Part shown: positions 7,560 through 15,867 of the stretch, piece by piece
Layout of the letters: each line of letters opens with the position of its first letter
Numbering within the stretch: position 1 is the first letter of the stretch
Assembly: GCF_900101845.1 (NCBI RefSeq)
Contig: NZ_FNAM01000002.1
Coordinates: 124,001 to 188,000, forward strand
Length of the DNA: 64,000 nt
Direction of reading: 5' to 3'
DNA from: Sporomusa acidovorans
Lineage (GTDB): Bacteria > Bacillota > Negativicutes > Sporomusales > Sporomusaceae
The notes under the pieces: generated by a model
Told to the model about the DNA's origin: nothing
What the model saw: only the letters and a program-made list of their open reading frames with translations
The model's database searches: none
Position numbers and translations under genes: made by a program

Positions 7560-9110
7560 CTACCTCTGATCGGTTTCAAAAACAAGTGTTTTTATCACTA
7601 CAGGCACCACGGTTCCTCCTGCAATCGCCTTGCCGATATCAATATAATCCCCATCACAAACACATAACTGATCAATACAAATAATTTCGGTCTTCGGACA
7701 GAGTAAGTGCAATGTTTGCCCCAATACTTTTCCGTAATCTTGTTCAATGGCTACAATGATTGGCTGCCGGTATTCCGTTAATTCATTCCATACCCTGACG
7801 ATTGCCTTAGCAATTTCCTTAATTCTTCTAAACGAAAGATACTGTTGACTTGTCAGGCCAATTGCAAAACATTCATTTATCCCTTGCTCCAGATAATTGC
7901 CTACTGCATTTTTGATAGCCGTTCCTATCGAATCAGCAGTATCCGGAATCGTATCTATAAAAGGAATAATTACAGGAACATTTTTTAGCGGAAGTATATC
8001 GTTATCAACGTAAATAGTACTGCCGCTTACATCGACAGTTTGCGCACCTGCTCCTATAACTGTCGCCCGAATCGTTTCCTTAGGTTTAAGCAGTGTAAAA
8101 CTGCTGTTATGAAAAATCCGACGCAGCTTTTCCCCTAATAACGGACCCATATCGCCAAATTCAATCACATCGTCTAACGTATCTGCTCTTATATCATGAT
8201 AAATATAATCGGCAACTCCACCGGACGCCATGATGAAAGCAAGAGGGTAGTCAAGCCGCAAAGATTTTGTCATCAATAATTCTTGCGAAAGCAATGTTTT
8301 CTTTCCGACAAGATGATCCCTGATTACCTCTGCCATTCTCTCTGCCAGCGTGTGCAACGCAGACAGTTCGATCATGGTTCCCGGACACAAAGACAGACCC
8401 AAATGCCGGCAAATTTTTTCCATTGGCTTTGAAACATACGCAATCGTTTGTGTGGTTTTATCAAATTCAAGAAGTCTGCCGCCAATATTAATACAGCAAC
8501 TATCAATGACTTGGCCATTGCCAAATATTCCAATATTCGCCGTCCCGCCCCCGATATCAATATTGGCAACGACACAATGATTAAGGCGTGAATATTCAGC
8601 GGCACCGGAACCCTTGCCCGCTATCACCGATTCCAGGTTTCCACCGGCGGCAGCTACGACAAAATTTCCTACAAGATTAGCTATTTTCTGTGAGATACGT
8701 CTCGCGTTTTCTTTTTTTGCTGTTTCGCCTGTAATAATAACGGCACCGGTATCTACGTCCGAAGGAGCAATGCCTGCATTTTGATATTCTGAACTTATAA
8801 TTTTTGCTATTGCCTCTTCATCGACCAAGCAATCACCTTTTAGGGGGGTAAAATAAATATTGCTCTTATATCTCACTGCTTTATCCGTAATCTTTAGCCG
8901 GGGGACAAGTGAGCCCGGTGAAATATTTCGCACTGTCAAATCACTAACAATCATCTGCGTTGTTGTTGTTCCAATGTCTATGCCGACACTTTTGATCTTA
9001 TAGCTGCTATCGTCGTTCATTGCCATACTCCAAAACACAAGAGGCAAGCTATTTTCGACAAATGTGTTTCGAGATATGGAGGCAGCAGCCATAACCGGTT
9101 TTTCATTCAA
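7560..9110 (-). CDS. eutA: ethanolamine ammonia-lyase reactivating factor EutA
   Basis: Actin/Hsp70-fold ATPase that exchanges damaged cobalamin on EutBC. Phosphate motifs GIDIGTTTTQ and VANIDIGGGTANIGIF are clear, followed by a typical EutA C-terminal region. The first ATG (9110) overlaps the eutC stop and has AGGGGAAGG four bases upstream, but it adds about 30 residues before the family's usual start; the ATG at 9020 (MNDDSSYKIKSVGIDIG) aligns with known EutA and also has GGAG upstream. The protein is therefore 516 or 486 residues. Translationally coupled to eutC. Confidence 0.92.
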   Translation of the reverse strand: MNEKPVMAAASISRNTFVENSLPLVFWSMAMNDDSSYKIKSVGIDIGTTTTQMIVSDLTVRNISPGSLVPRLKITDKAVRYKSNIYFTPLKGDCLVDEEAIAKIISSEYQNAGIAPSDVDTGAVIITGETAKKENARRISQKIANLVGNFVVAAAGGNLESVIAGKGSGAAEYSRLNHCVVANIDIGGGTANIGIFGNGQVIDSCCINIGGRLLEFDKTTQTIAYVSKPMEKICRHLGLSLCPGTMIELSALHTLAERMAEVIRDHLVGKKTLLSQELLMTKSLRLDYPLAFIMASGGVADYIYHDIRADTLDDVIEFGDMGPLLGEKLRRIFHNSSFTLLKPKETIRATVIGAGAQTVDVSGSTIYVDNDILPLKNVPVIIPFIDTIPDTADSIGTAIKNAVGNYLEQGINECFAIGLTSQQYLSFRRIKEIAKAIVRVWNELTEYRQPIIVAIEQDYGKVLGQTLHLLCPKTEIICIDQLCVCDGDYIDIGKAIAGGTVVPVVIKTLVFETDQR

Positions 9111-9924
9111 CCTTCCCCTTATTCTTCAATATTTCTGCAAGCTTAGTACCACTCGCTTTACTATCAAGGATTGTTTTTACCAATGTCGCAAGATGTGCGC
9201 CTGCTTCTGCCGGCGGAGTACCGCCGCGGTGAATATTAGAAAGAATCGATCTGTCTGCTTCGACAGTATTCTCACTTGGACGGTAAATAAGATAAGCACT
9301 CATACTTTCTGCGGTAACAAGTCCCGGACGCTCACCGACAAATTCGACAATAACATCACAGTCAAGCAGCATGGCAATTTCATCTTGCACCGCAACTCTG
9401 CCATACTTTACAAAAAAAGGGGTTCCGACACTTAAACCCTCAACCTCGAGTCCTTGGATTAATGCCGCCATTGTATCTTCTGCATTTGCTTCAATTGCGG
9501 GAGCGCTTAACCCGTCAACAATAATGATTTGAACCTGTTTCCTTTTTTCGCAATTTTCCAAAACCAGTTTCTTTGACGCATCATCAAGTTTTCTGCCGAA
9601 AGCCGGTTTTTTTAGATACTCATCTTTATCCGATACCCTAGTCTTCGTTTTCATTAGGCAACAGCGGTTAATAAAATCGTCAGAAACCTCTAGCGCCACT
9701 GCATCTTGCGCCGCAGCATGACTCGCTAAAAAATCAAGAAGCGTAGCCGTTTTATAGCGTGTTCCGCACCGTCCAATGGCAATCCGGGCCGGTGTGGTTT
9801 TTTTCATTACTGCAAGCGCTTCCATACTACGGGGATTTTTAACAAATACCTTATTGGCGTTATTTAATTCAAAAACACAACCATTTACAGTCTTTTCGCC
9901 TTGGAAGTCTTCTAAATTGATCAA
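9103..9924 (-). CDS. eutC: ethanolamine ammonia-lyase small subunit EutC
   Basis: Small subunit of the adenosylcobalamin-dependent enzyme that splits ethanolamine into acetaldehyde and ammonia. 273 residues; typical segments are TPARIAIGRCGTRYKTATLL, FLASHAAAQDAV, IVDGLSAPAIEANAE and LVTAESMSAYLIYRPSE. The start is TTG with AGAGGGA seven bases upstream. It follows eutB by about 29 bases and overlaps eutA by eight. Confidence 0.95.
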   Translation of the reverse strand: MINLEDFQGEKTVNGCVFELNNANKVFVKNPRSMEALAVMKKTTPARIAIGRCGTRYKTATLLDFLASHAAAQDAVALEVSDDFINRCCLMKTKTRVSDKDEYLKKPAFGRKLDDASKKLVLENCEKRKQVQIIIVDGLSAPAIEANAEDTMAALIQGLEVEGLSVGTPFFVKYGRVAVQDEIAMLLDCDVIVEFVGERPGLVTAESMSAYLIYRPSENTVEADRSILSNIHRGGTPPAEAGAHLATLVKTILDSKASGTKLAEILKNKGKVE

Positions 9925-9953
9925 CTATAGTTCCCTCTTTTCTTCAGAATTAA

Positions 9954-11315
9954 TCAAGTAAAGATGGACGCGTCACCGGCACTAGTAGTCAGAAAGCCAT
10001 TTTGCATAATACCATAGCTCTCCAGCCACCGCTCAAACTCAGACAATGGCCGCAGGCCAAGAATCTCTCGAATTGTCGCATCATCATGATAGCTGGTATC
10101 TTGGTAACTCAACATGCAGTCATCGCCGCCGGGTACCCCCATAAAATAATTGGACCCCGCCATAGCGCAAAGCATTGTCCCAATTTCTTGATCATTTTGG
10201 TCAGCCTTCATGTGGTTAGTGTAGCAAGGAGCTATTCCCATCGGGAGGCCATGCATTTTCCCCATGAATAAATCCTCAAGATCTGCTCTGATAACCTCAC
10301 GTCCGCTATAAATAGTTTCCGGCCCAATAAAACCGGAAACATTATTAAGCATAAATGGATGATACCGTCTTGCCAGTCCGTAGCAGCGTGCTTCGAGCGT
10401 CATTTCATCAACATCATGATGTTCATCTAATGAAATTTCAGATCCTTGCCCTGTTTCAAAATACAGGAAGTTCGGACCTTTAGATACACAGAGTCGTTGC
10501 GCCATTGCATAAGCTTCGTCAAGCATCGGAACCGTAATACCAAATGTACTATTTGCTGACTCTGTTCCGGCCAAACTCTGAAATACCAAATCGACCGGCA
10601 CACCTTTTTCCAATGCCTGCATTTGCGTAGTAACGTGGGCCAAGACACAGGTTTGTGTAGGAATTTTATATTTATTTACGAGTTCATGAAGAGCGTTTGT
10701 GATTTTGGTAAAATTCTCAATGTTATCCTCGACGGGGTTAACACCGATTACCGCGTCACCGGAGCCAAAGGACAACCCCTCTTTCGTAGAGGCTAGAATG
10801 CCTTCAATGCTGTCCGTAGGATGGTTTGGCTGATTGCGAAAGGCCAGCGTACCCGGACTTCCGATTGTAGTATTGCAGCTTGCCTCAACTCTAATTTTTT
10901 TAGCAGCATAAACAAGATCCATATTGGACATAAGCTTTCCAACAGCGGCAATCATTTCGCTCGTTAAACCACCACTTAAGGTGAGCAATTCACGTTGCTG
11001 CGTACCTGATTGCAAAATGTATTCGCGCAATTCACCAACAGTCATCAAGCTAATGCTTTTATATACACTGCTGTCAAGTCCGTCATAGATTGCGCGCGTA
11101 ACTTCATCTTTCTCATAAGGAATTACCGGATTCTCGTAAATATCCCGTAATGTTAGATTTGCAAGACAAAGTTTTGCAGCCACCCGCTCGGTAGCCGTTG
11201 TTGCGGCAATTCCGCCAAGAAAATCGCCTGATTTTTCTTCATTGGCCTTGGCGAGTATATCTCGTACAGATTTGAAATGAAATGTTGTTTTATTTACTGT
11301 ACATTTTAGGTTCAA
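9954..11315 (-). CDS. eutB: ethanolamine ammonia-lyase large subunit EutB
   Basis: Catalytic TIM-barrel subunit, 453 residues, exactly the length usual for the family. Typical blocks include LTSEMIAAVGKLMSNMDLV, NTTIGSPGTLAFRNQPNHP, GDAVIGVNPVEDN, FETGQGSE and MGKMHGLPMGIAPCYTNH. The start is TTG with GGGAGGG about seven bases upstream. First gene of eutBCAH; the leader (11418-11472) carries an apparent antitermination switch. No shell-protein genes are in the cluster, so acetaldehyde is probably handled in the cytosol. Confidence 0.97.
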   Translation of the reverse strand: MNLKCTVNKTTFHFKSVRDILAKANEEKSGDFLGGIAATTATERVAAKLCLANLTLRDIYENPVIPYEKDEVTRAIYDGLDSSVYKSISLMTVGELREYILQSGTQQRELLTLSGGLTSEMIAAVGKLMSNMDLVYAAKKIRVEASCNTTIGSPGTLAFRNQPNHPTDSIEGILASTKEGLSFGSGDAVIGVNPVEDNIENFTKITNALHELVNKYKIPTQTCVLAHVTTQMQALEKGVPVDLVFQSLAGTESANSTFGITVPMLDEAYAMAQRLCVSKGPNFLYFETGQGSEISLDEHHDVDEMTLEARCYGLARRYHPFMLNNVSGFIGPETIYSGREVIRADLEDLFMGKMHGLPMGIAPCYTNHMKADQNDQEIGTMLCAMAGSNYFMGVPGGDDCMLSYQDTSYHDDATIREILGLRPLSEFERWLESYGIMQNGFLTTSAGDASIFT

Positions 11316-11417
11316 ACAGTTTCCCTCCCGCTTAATCCAAATTACAAAGAAAGATAGAATACGCCTATTGCAAATAATCCGACTTTAATTACCATCACAC
11401 ACCTTTCCAAACTTACT

Positions 11418-11472
11418 ATAAAAAATAAAAGTGCTTACTCGAAGTTAATCTTCAAATAAGCACCATTGCTTT
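11418..11472 (-). promoter_or_regulatory. eutB leader: terminator overlapped by ANTAR-type antiterminator hairpin
   Basis: On the minus strand a terminator (GTGCTTA ... TAAGCAC with an inner GAAG/CTTC stem, 11431-11463) is followed by TTTTATTTTTTAT. Its 5' arm overlaps a second hairpin, AAGC-AATGGT-GCTT (11458-11471), whose six-base loop has A at position 1 and G at position 4, as in targets of ANTAR regulators such as EutV (reported motif AGCAANGRRGCUY; one position differs). The two structures exclude each other. About 115 bases separate it from eutB. A clear first (P1) hairpin was not found. Confidence 0.6.
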
Positions 11473-11906
11473 AAACACGCAAATTGTATAATTCAAAAAC
11501 TAATAAACCAAAAGCATTGTAATTTTAATTAAAATCCTTCTTTTAAGAACAGAGGTTACATTCGATAATCGGACTTATTTACTTGATTTATCCAGATTAT
11601 ATCATGTCGTGCGCTCGCATTCAATACATTATTTCCCAGATCATTTTCATCATGGCGATTTGTATTACTGTATACATCCCCGAAAAATGCATAATGTATG
11701 TATAAGTCGTACTAAGTTTTTAAATTTTGTTATTTATACCTTGTAAAATAAACATTATCAATATAATTAGGAGTAAAATTTATTTATTTTATTCAAATAA
11801 ATAAATACCGTTATATATTTATTATATTATTATTGATTGTACTCGGTAGGCGTACAATCGCAGAAATAGAAAAGGACTTGACTCGTGCCGATTAGTATAG
11901 GGCATC
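11473..11906. other. AT-rich intergenic stretch between rocD and eutB
   Basis: No gene seen. It must contain the eut promoter and the rocD 3' end. The only ordered element is the inverted repeat GATTGTAC-N9-GTACAATC (11835-11859), without a T-run on either side, so an operator is as likely as a terminator. 11700-11830 is almost pure A+T. Confidence 0.5.
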
Positions 11907-13094
11907 TTAAAAACATTGCTTTACCCGCTCATAAGCCCAATCCAGTTCAGCTTGCGTAATCGTTAACGGCGGTGCAAAACGAATGATCATTTTGTGTGTC
12001 TCCTTGCAAAGCAAGCCATGATCCTTTAGTTTTTCGCAATAGGGGCGGGCGGGAACATTCAATTCCAAACCAATAAACAAACCTTTGCCGCGCACTTCTT
12101 CGATGACAGGACTTTGCAGTTGCTTTAGTCTGCCAAGAAAATACTGACCCATTTTTAATGATTTTTCCACAAGGTGCTCATCTTCCAATACCTCCAAACC
12201 GGCTACCGCTACCGCACAAGCCAGTGGATTACCGCCAAAAGTGGAACCGTGAGAGCCTGGATTAAATACACCTAAAATATCACGATTTGCCGCAACAATG
12301 GAAATCGGAAAAACGCCGCCACCTAGCGCTTTTCCCAAAAGATAGACATCGGGAACAACGTTTTCCCATGAACAAGCAAATAATTTTCCGGTTCGGCCAA
12401 AGCCGGTTTGAATTTCATCGGCGACAAACAATACATTGTTTTCCTTACAGACTTTATACGCCGCTTGGAGAAAGCCCGCCGGCGGTATGATAATGCCAGC
12501 CTCACCTTGAATCGGTTCCAGCAAAAAGGCAGCCGTATTGGGGGTAATTGCCCGTTGCAACGCTTCCATATCTCCGTAGGGAATTAGCGTAAATCCGGGT
12601 GTAAACGGTCCGAAACCGGATTTGTACTCTTCCTCGGAAGAAAAAGAGGTAATGGTTACTGTCCTGCCATGAAAATTACCCCTACAAATAATAATTTCCG
12701 CCTGGTTGGCCGGTATTTTCTTACAGTGATAAGCCCAGCGCCGCACTGCTTTGATTGCGGTTTCAACGGCTTCCGCCCCGGTATTCATTGGTAAAAACAT
12801 ATTTTTTCCCGTCAGTTTCTCTAATTTTTCATAAAGACGGCACAATTGATCATTATGGAAGGCCCGCGATGTTAAAGTAACTTTATCTGCTTGGTCTTTT
12901 AGTGCCTGAATTATTTTGGGGTGTCTATGTCCATGATTCAAAGCGGAATAAGAACTTAACATATCCATATAACGCTTTCCTTCCGGATCCTCTACCCATA
13001 CACCCTCGGCTTTGGCAATTACGATGGGCAGCGGTTGGTAGTTATGCGCCCCCATTAACTCAGTTTGTTTAATAATTTGATCCGATAATGCCAT
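11907..13094 (-). CDS. rocD: ornithine aminotransferase RocD
   Basis: Class III PLP aminotransferase of 395 residues converting ornithine and 2-oxoglutarate to glutamate semialdehyde and glutamate. Visible are the N-terminal [20 protein letters not shown] typical of ornithine aminotransferases, the cofactor-binding [16 protein letters not shown] and the Schiff-base Lys in [16 protein letters not shown] consensus sigma-54 promoter lies 57 bases upstream and a RocR-like activator gene is the next one, the same logic as Bacillus rocDEF. High confidence. Confidence 0.95.
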   Translation of the reverse strand: MALSDQIIKQTELMGAHNYQPLPIVIAKAEGVWVEDPEGKRYMDMLSSYSALNHGHRHPKIIQALKDQADKVTLTSRAFHNDQLCRLYEKLEKLTGKNMFLPMNTGAEAVETAIKAVRRWAYHCKKIPANQAEIIICRGNFHGRTVTITSFSSEEEYKSGFGPFTPGFTLIPYGDMEALQRAITPNTAAFLLEPIQGEAGIIIPPAGFLQAAYKVCKENNVLFVADEIQTGFGRTGKLFACSWENVVPDVYLLGKALGGGVFPISIVAANRDILGVFNPGSHGSTFGGNPLACAVAVAGLEVLEDEHLVEKSLKMGQYFLGRLKQLQSPVIEEVRGKGLFIGLELNVPARPYCEKLKDHGLLCKETHKMIIRFAPPLTITQAELDWAYERVKQCF

Positions 13095-13150
13095 ACTGAT
13101 CTCTCCTTATCATCTTCATTAAATAACAGCTAAAATCCAATATCTTCTAT

Positions 13151-13166
13151 TGCAAGATTTGTGCCA
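13151..13166 (-). promoter_or_regulatory. sigma-54 (-24/-12) promoter of rocD
   Basis: TGGCACAAATCTTGCA matches the consensus TGGCAC-N5-TTGCA at every position. Its -12 element is 57 bases before the rocD start and it faces rocD. Confidence 0.9.
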
Positions 13167-13293
13167 GCGCGCTAAAAACAAAATAATCCGCTTACGTGAC
13201 TGCAATTGTCCATTTTAATCGGGAATTTTATAAATTAGCAATCACTTTTTCTCGAATAAAGGCTTTTTCTCGGGCAAAAAAAAACAAAGCTAC

Positions 13294-13309
13294 TGCAAAT
13301 TTATTTGCA
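13294..13309. promoter_or_regulatory. putative activator binding site upstream of rocD
   Basis: Palindrome TGCAAAT-TT-ATTTGCA, followed at 13309-13317 by a further half copy (ATGCAAATA). It is about 130 bases upstream of the -24/-12 promoter, a usual distance for an enhancer site. The related CTGCAAA-N4-TTTGCAG lies at 13389-13406. Confidence 0.5.
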
Positions 13310-13370
13310 ATGCAAATAATTCATACAGTTTGATATCGGATATCTTGCGCAAGAATTATGACGGATAAAT

Positions 13371-13413
13371 AAAAAACCCAGGCATCATCTGCAAATCTTT
13401 TTGCAGGGTTTTT
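13371..13413 (-). terminator. terminator of the RocR-like gene
   Basis: AAAAACCC pairs with GGGTTTTT around the inner inverted repeat CTGCAAA-TCTT-TTTGCAG; the minus-strand product ends in GGGTTTTTTATTT. The inner repeat resembles the site at 13294-13309, so it could double as a binding site. Confidence 0.6.
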
Positions 13414-13431
13414 GCCGGAGTTTGTTTGTTA

Positions 13432-14505
13432 TTACTTGAGTTTATGCTTTTTAATTTTGTGTTGCAGCGCTTGACGGGTAAGTTTTAATATTCTGGCTGA
13501 CTCACTAATATTCCCCTTTGTTTGTTGTAACACGGCGATAATCATATTTCGTTCCAGGTTGTTGAGATTATTGTTCAAATTCCAGTTTCTTGTATCTAAG
13601 TTCACATTTTCAATAGGCATATTAGCTGCCATTCGGGGTAATTTATCGCGAAACAACATCGGCAATTGCTCAAAACTAATCACAGTGCGATCAGTCATTA
13701 GGTTCATAGCTCCCTCAATGGCATGCTGCAATTCCCGGACATTTCCCGGCCAGCTATAGGCATGAAACGCTCTTCGCACCTCGACGTCGACACCACCCAC
13801 ATTGAGTTCCATCTCGCTGTTATATCTATTAATAAATGCTGCTATATATAAATCAATGTCCTCCTTATGATCGCGCAATGGTGGTATATGAATCGTAACA
13901 ACGCTCAGTCGGTAAAACAAATCTTCTCGCAGTTTTTTCTGAGCAATGGCGGTTGCGGGAGTAGTATTCATAGTAGCAATGATTCGTACATCAATTTTAA
14001 TTTCATTACTCGCTCCCAAACGCCTTACCGAATTTTCCTGGATAACCCGCAATAGTTTCGCCTGTAAATCAAGTTCCATAGAGTTTATTTCATCCAGTAA
14101 AACCGTCCCGCCATTTGCTTGTTCAAATAAACCAGGGCGATCAATAGCCCCGGTAAAACCACCCTTTGCTGTACCAAAAAGCAATCCCTCCAGTAATTGT
14201 CCAGGTAACGCCGCACAGTTAATTGCAACAAAAGGCTTGTCTTTGCGGGGACTTAAGTTATGAATGCTTTGAGCAAATAATTCTTTACCCGTGCCCGTCT
14301 CTCCATAAAGCAGCACGTTCGATGCCGTGTGCGCCGCCTGCCTGGCATAACGCACCGCATTTTGCAACATTTCTCCTTGCCCTAAAATATTTTGGATCGT
14401 GTAGCGGGTATTTAGATGATGCGAAGTATCGGTCTTTTTCCTTCGGCCATGAAGATTTCCCTGCAAATCAACAACCTGTTCCGCTAATGACATGAATGCC
14501 GACAT
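13432..14505 (-). CDS. RocR-like sigma-54-dependent activator lacking its sensor domain
   Basis: AAA+ activator: Walker A GETGTGKE, sigma-54 contact loop GGFTGA (normally GAFTGA), Walker B GGTVLLDE, arginine finger region LREDLFYRL, and a Fis-type helix-turn-helix at the C-terminus (ISESARILKLTRQALQHKIK). The first about 35 residues (SLAEQVVDLQG...RYTIQNILG) are the linker that normally follows a PAS domain. The PAS start is found upstream in another frame (14468-14638), so about 80 residues of PAS and the frame are lost. The ATG at 14505 has no ribosome binding site; expression would need coupling to the upstream fragment. Either a constitutive short activator or a pseudogene. Position next to rocD and its sigma-54 promoter supports a RocR role. 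Confidence 0.8.
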   Translation of the reverse strand: MSAFMSLAEQVVDLQGNLHGRRKKTDTSHHLNTRYTIQNILGQGEMLQNAVRYARQAAHTASNVLLYGETGTGKELFAQSIHNLSPRKDKPFVAINCAALPGQLLEGLLFGTAKGGFTGAIDRPGLFEQANGGTVLLDEINSMELDLQAKLLRVIQENSVRRLGASNEIKIDVRIIATMNTTPATAIAQKKLREDLFYRLSVVTIHIPPLRDHKEDIDLYIAAFINRYNSEMELNVGGVDVEVRRAFHAYSWPGNVRELQHAIEGAMNLMTDRTVISFEQLPMLFRDKLPRMAANMPIENVNLDTRNWNLNNNLNNLERNMIIAVLQQTKGNISESARILKLTRQALQHKIKKHKLK

Positions 14506-14638
14506 CTAATAAATTCAAAACATGTTGATATAATAATATTTGCTTTTCCGCATCTGTCAGTTTGACAGCCAAATCTTTTTTATCGGCACCCGACTCAGCA
14601 GCTACACGTTTACCGGAGTCTTTTGTCATCGCCCGCAC
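14468..14638 (-). pseudogene. N-terminal PAS fragment of the RocR-like activator
   Basis: A 56-residue frame starting at GTG 14638 (GAGAGGG nine bases upstream) ends in LLYQHVLNLLDVGIHVISG, the classic beginning of a PAS domain in RocR-type proteins, then meets a stop inside the next ORF. The two frames join where a full PAS core should be. This is best explained by a deletion of roughly 250 bases that also shifted the frame. Confidence 0.65.
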
Positions 14639-14764
14639 ATTTCTTACCCTCTCTCATTTCCGCCAGATTAATATCAATGCTAGATGTATTTATAAAAAAG
14701 CGTATAAACAAATTGATAATATGTCAAGCCTTTCAATGACTACTCCAAAGGCGATGTATATTTA

Positions 14765-14793
14765 TGGATATTTTTACAGTTTTATGATATAAT
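14765..14793 (+). promoter_or_regulatory. extended -10 promoter
   Basis: TGATATAAT (14785-14793) is a textbook extended -10; a weak TGGATA lies 17 bases upstream. The transcript would begin near 14800, immediately before the hairpin at 14806 and 100 bases before a micro-ORF. Confidence 0.55.
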
Positions 14794-14805
14794 TAAATAT
14801 AGATG

Positions 14806-14844
14806 AGGTACGGCTAAGACCGCATACCTGTCTTTTATTTTTTT
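14806..14844 (+). terminator. hairpin with T-run right behind a promoter (attenuator or tiny RNA)
   Basis: AGGTACGG / CCGCATACCT with loop CTAAGA, then TCTTTTATTTTTTT. Beginning only about six bases from the predicted start site, it would release an RNA of about 45 bases unless read through into the 55-residue ORF. No known riboswitch class was recognised. Confidence 0.55.
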
Positions 14845-14899
14845 CAAAGGAGGGATACACGTATTTTTTAGTTAAAGAACAGCAAAAAGGAGAATTACC

Positions 14900-15067
14900 A
14901 TGATTGTCAGAGAAATTTTTTTTAAAACTGTAAGGTGTGCCAAAAACAACCATCTGCAGACGGTGCAGGATATCGTCCAGAAACTATCTCCCGAGCAGAT
15001 CACCCATGAATACAGCTGTCCCAATTTTATATCAGGCACTAAATGTGCCAATTGTCAATACCATTAA
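14900..15067 (+). CDS. 55-residue protein with Cys-rich tail
   Basis: Not recognised. A good AAAAAGGAG site lies eight bases before the ATG. The helical, basic first half is followed by a tail with three cysteines and a His (CPNF...KCANCQYH), possibly metal-binding. It has its own promoter-attenuator upstream (14765-14844) and a strong terminator downstream (15128-15173), so it reads as an independent transcription unit. Too short for most gene callers. Confidence 0.6.
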   Translation: MIVREIFFKTVRCAKNNHLQTVQDIVQKLSPEQITHEYSCPNFISGTKCANCQYH

Positions 15068-15127
15068 TAAAAGCCATTAGCCTAGCAGCCCCTTGTAGAA
15101 AGGTTGACTAAAAAAATGAAACCTGAG

Positions 15128-15173
15128 TTATAACAGCCGGAGCAGACCAAAATCTGTCCCGGTTATAATTTTT
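15128..15173 (+). terminator. rho-independent terminator
   Basis: Long interrupted stem TTATAAC..CCGG..CAGA / TCTG..CCGG.TTATAA followed by TTTTTG, 60 bases behind the 55-residue ORF. Confidence 0.75.
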
Positions 15174-15279
15174 GTCTTCAAGAATGCAAGAAAAACTAAA
15201 ATCTCCCCTCCATTACCCCGCATAAATAGTTTGGATCAGCACACAATAACGCAGGAAAAATCGGTCAAGGAGACAAACC

Positions 15280-15366
15280 ATGACAATTATTGCTATCGTT
15301 ATCGCAATTACTATAGTAGGCTTGGTTATCGCCTATTTTGACAGACTTAAATCTCCGTGGCGGTAA
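15280..15366 (+). CDS. 28-residue single-pass membrane microprotein
   Basis: Not recognised. CAAGGAGA lies six bases before the ATG. Residues 2-19 (TIIAIVIAITIVGLVIAY) form one hydrophobic helix, followed by a short basic tail ending in Trp-Arg. Length, composition and ribosome binding site are those of small regulatory membrane peptides that bind larger transporters or sensors, but no partner can be named. No clear terminator follows. Confidence 0.5.
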   Translation: MTIIAIVIAITIVGLVIAYFDRLKSPWR

Positions 15367-15867
15367 ATTGCATTATCTTATTCTTTGGTTTTATTTTCCT
15401 TGTACTTAGCCATATTACCGTAAAATTTTAAAGGTCGATACCTGGCAACTATTTTGCCAATCTTTAAACGGGAAAATTCCCTCCTACAAAACAAAAAAGC
15501 ACTTACATATTCGTTTGTGGAAGTGCCCTTAGTCTAGGGTCTAAAGACAAAACATCCGACTTTTAGTCCTCTAGACAACAATATCAAATTAATCCTAAAA
15601 GAACAAAGAATGATGTTCTACCTTCTAGGTAAAATTTACTTAGAACCTCTATACCAAATTTAGGGTTCCGGTTAAAAATTGGCGATCTCTATAAACCTAT
15701 AGTTAAAAGATATAAAACTCACAGTGCCACGATTAATTTCCACCCATAAAAATTTAGTCATTGCCCATCGTTTAATCTCATCAATAATTTTTTCGACAAA
15801 TCTTCTTATCAATACCATTAATATTTATCTGTCTTGAGTAATTTCAGCAGCAGTACATTGTTTGAAA
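15367..15867. other. intergenic stretch with two large inverted repeats
   Basis: No convincing gene. 15499-15526 (GCACTT ... AAGTGC, minus-strand T-run TTTTTTGTTTTG) looks like a terminator for the long operon ending at 15868. Next to it 15532-15576 is an imperfect inverted repeat (GTCTAGGGTCTAAAG against CTTTTAGTCCTCTAGAC) without a T-run. The rest is AT-rich. Confidence 0.5.

Noticed and set aside
14806-14844. Possible riboswitch in front of the 55-residue ORF
   Set aside because: A single hairpin with a T-run is too small for any aptamer class I know; kept only as an attenuator or terminator.
15672-15818. 48-codon minus-strand ORF (basic, helical start)
   Set aside because: No ribosome binding site and no promoter or terminator of its own; AT-rich composition makes chance likely.
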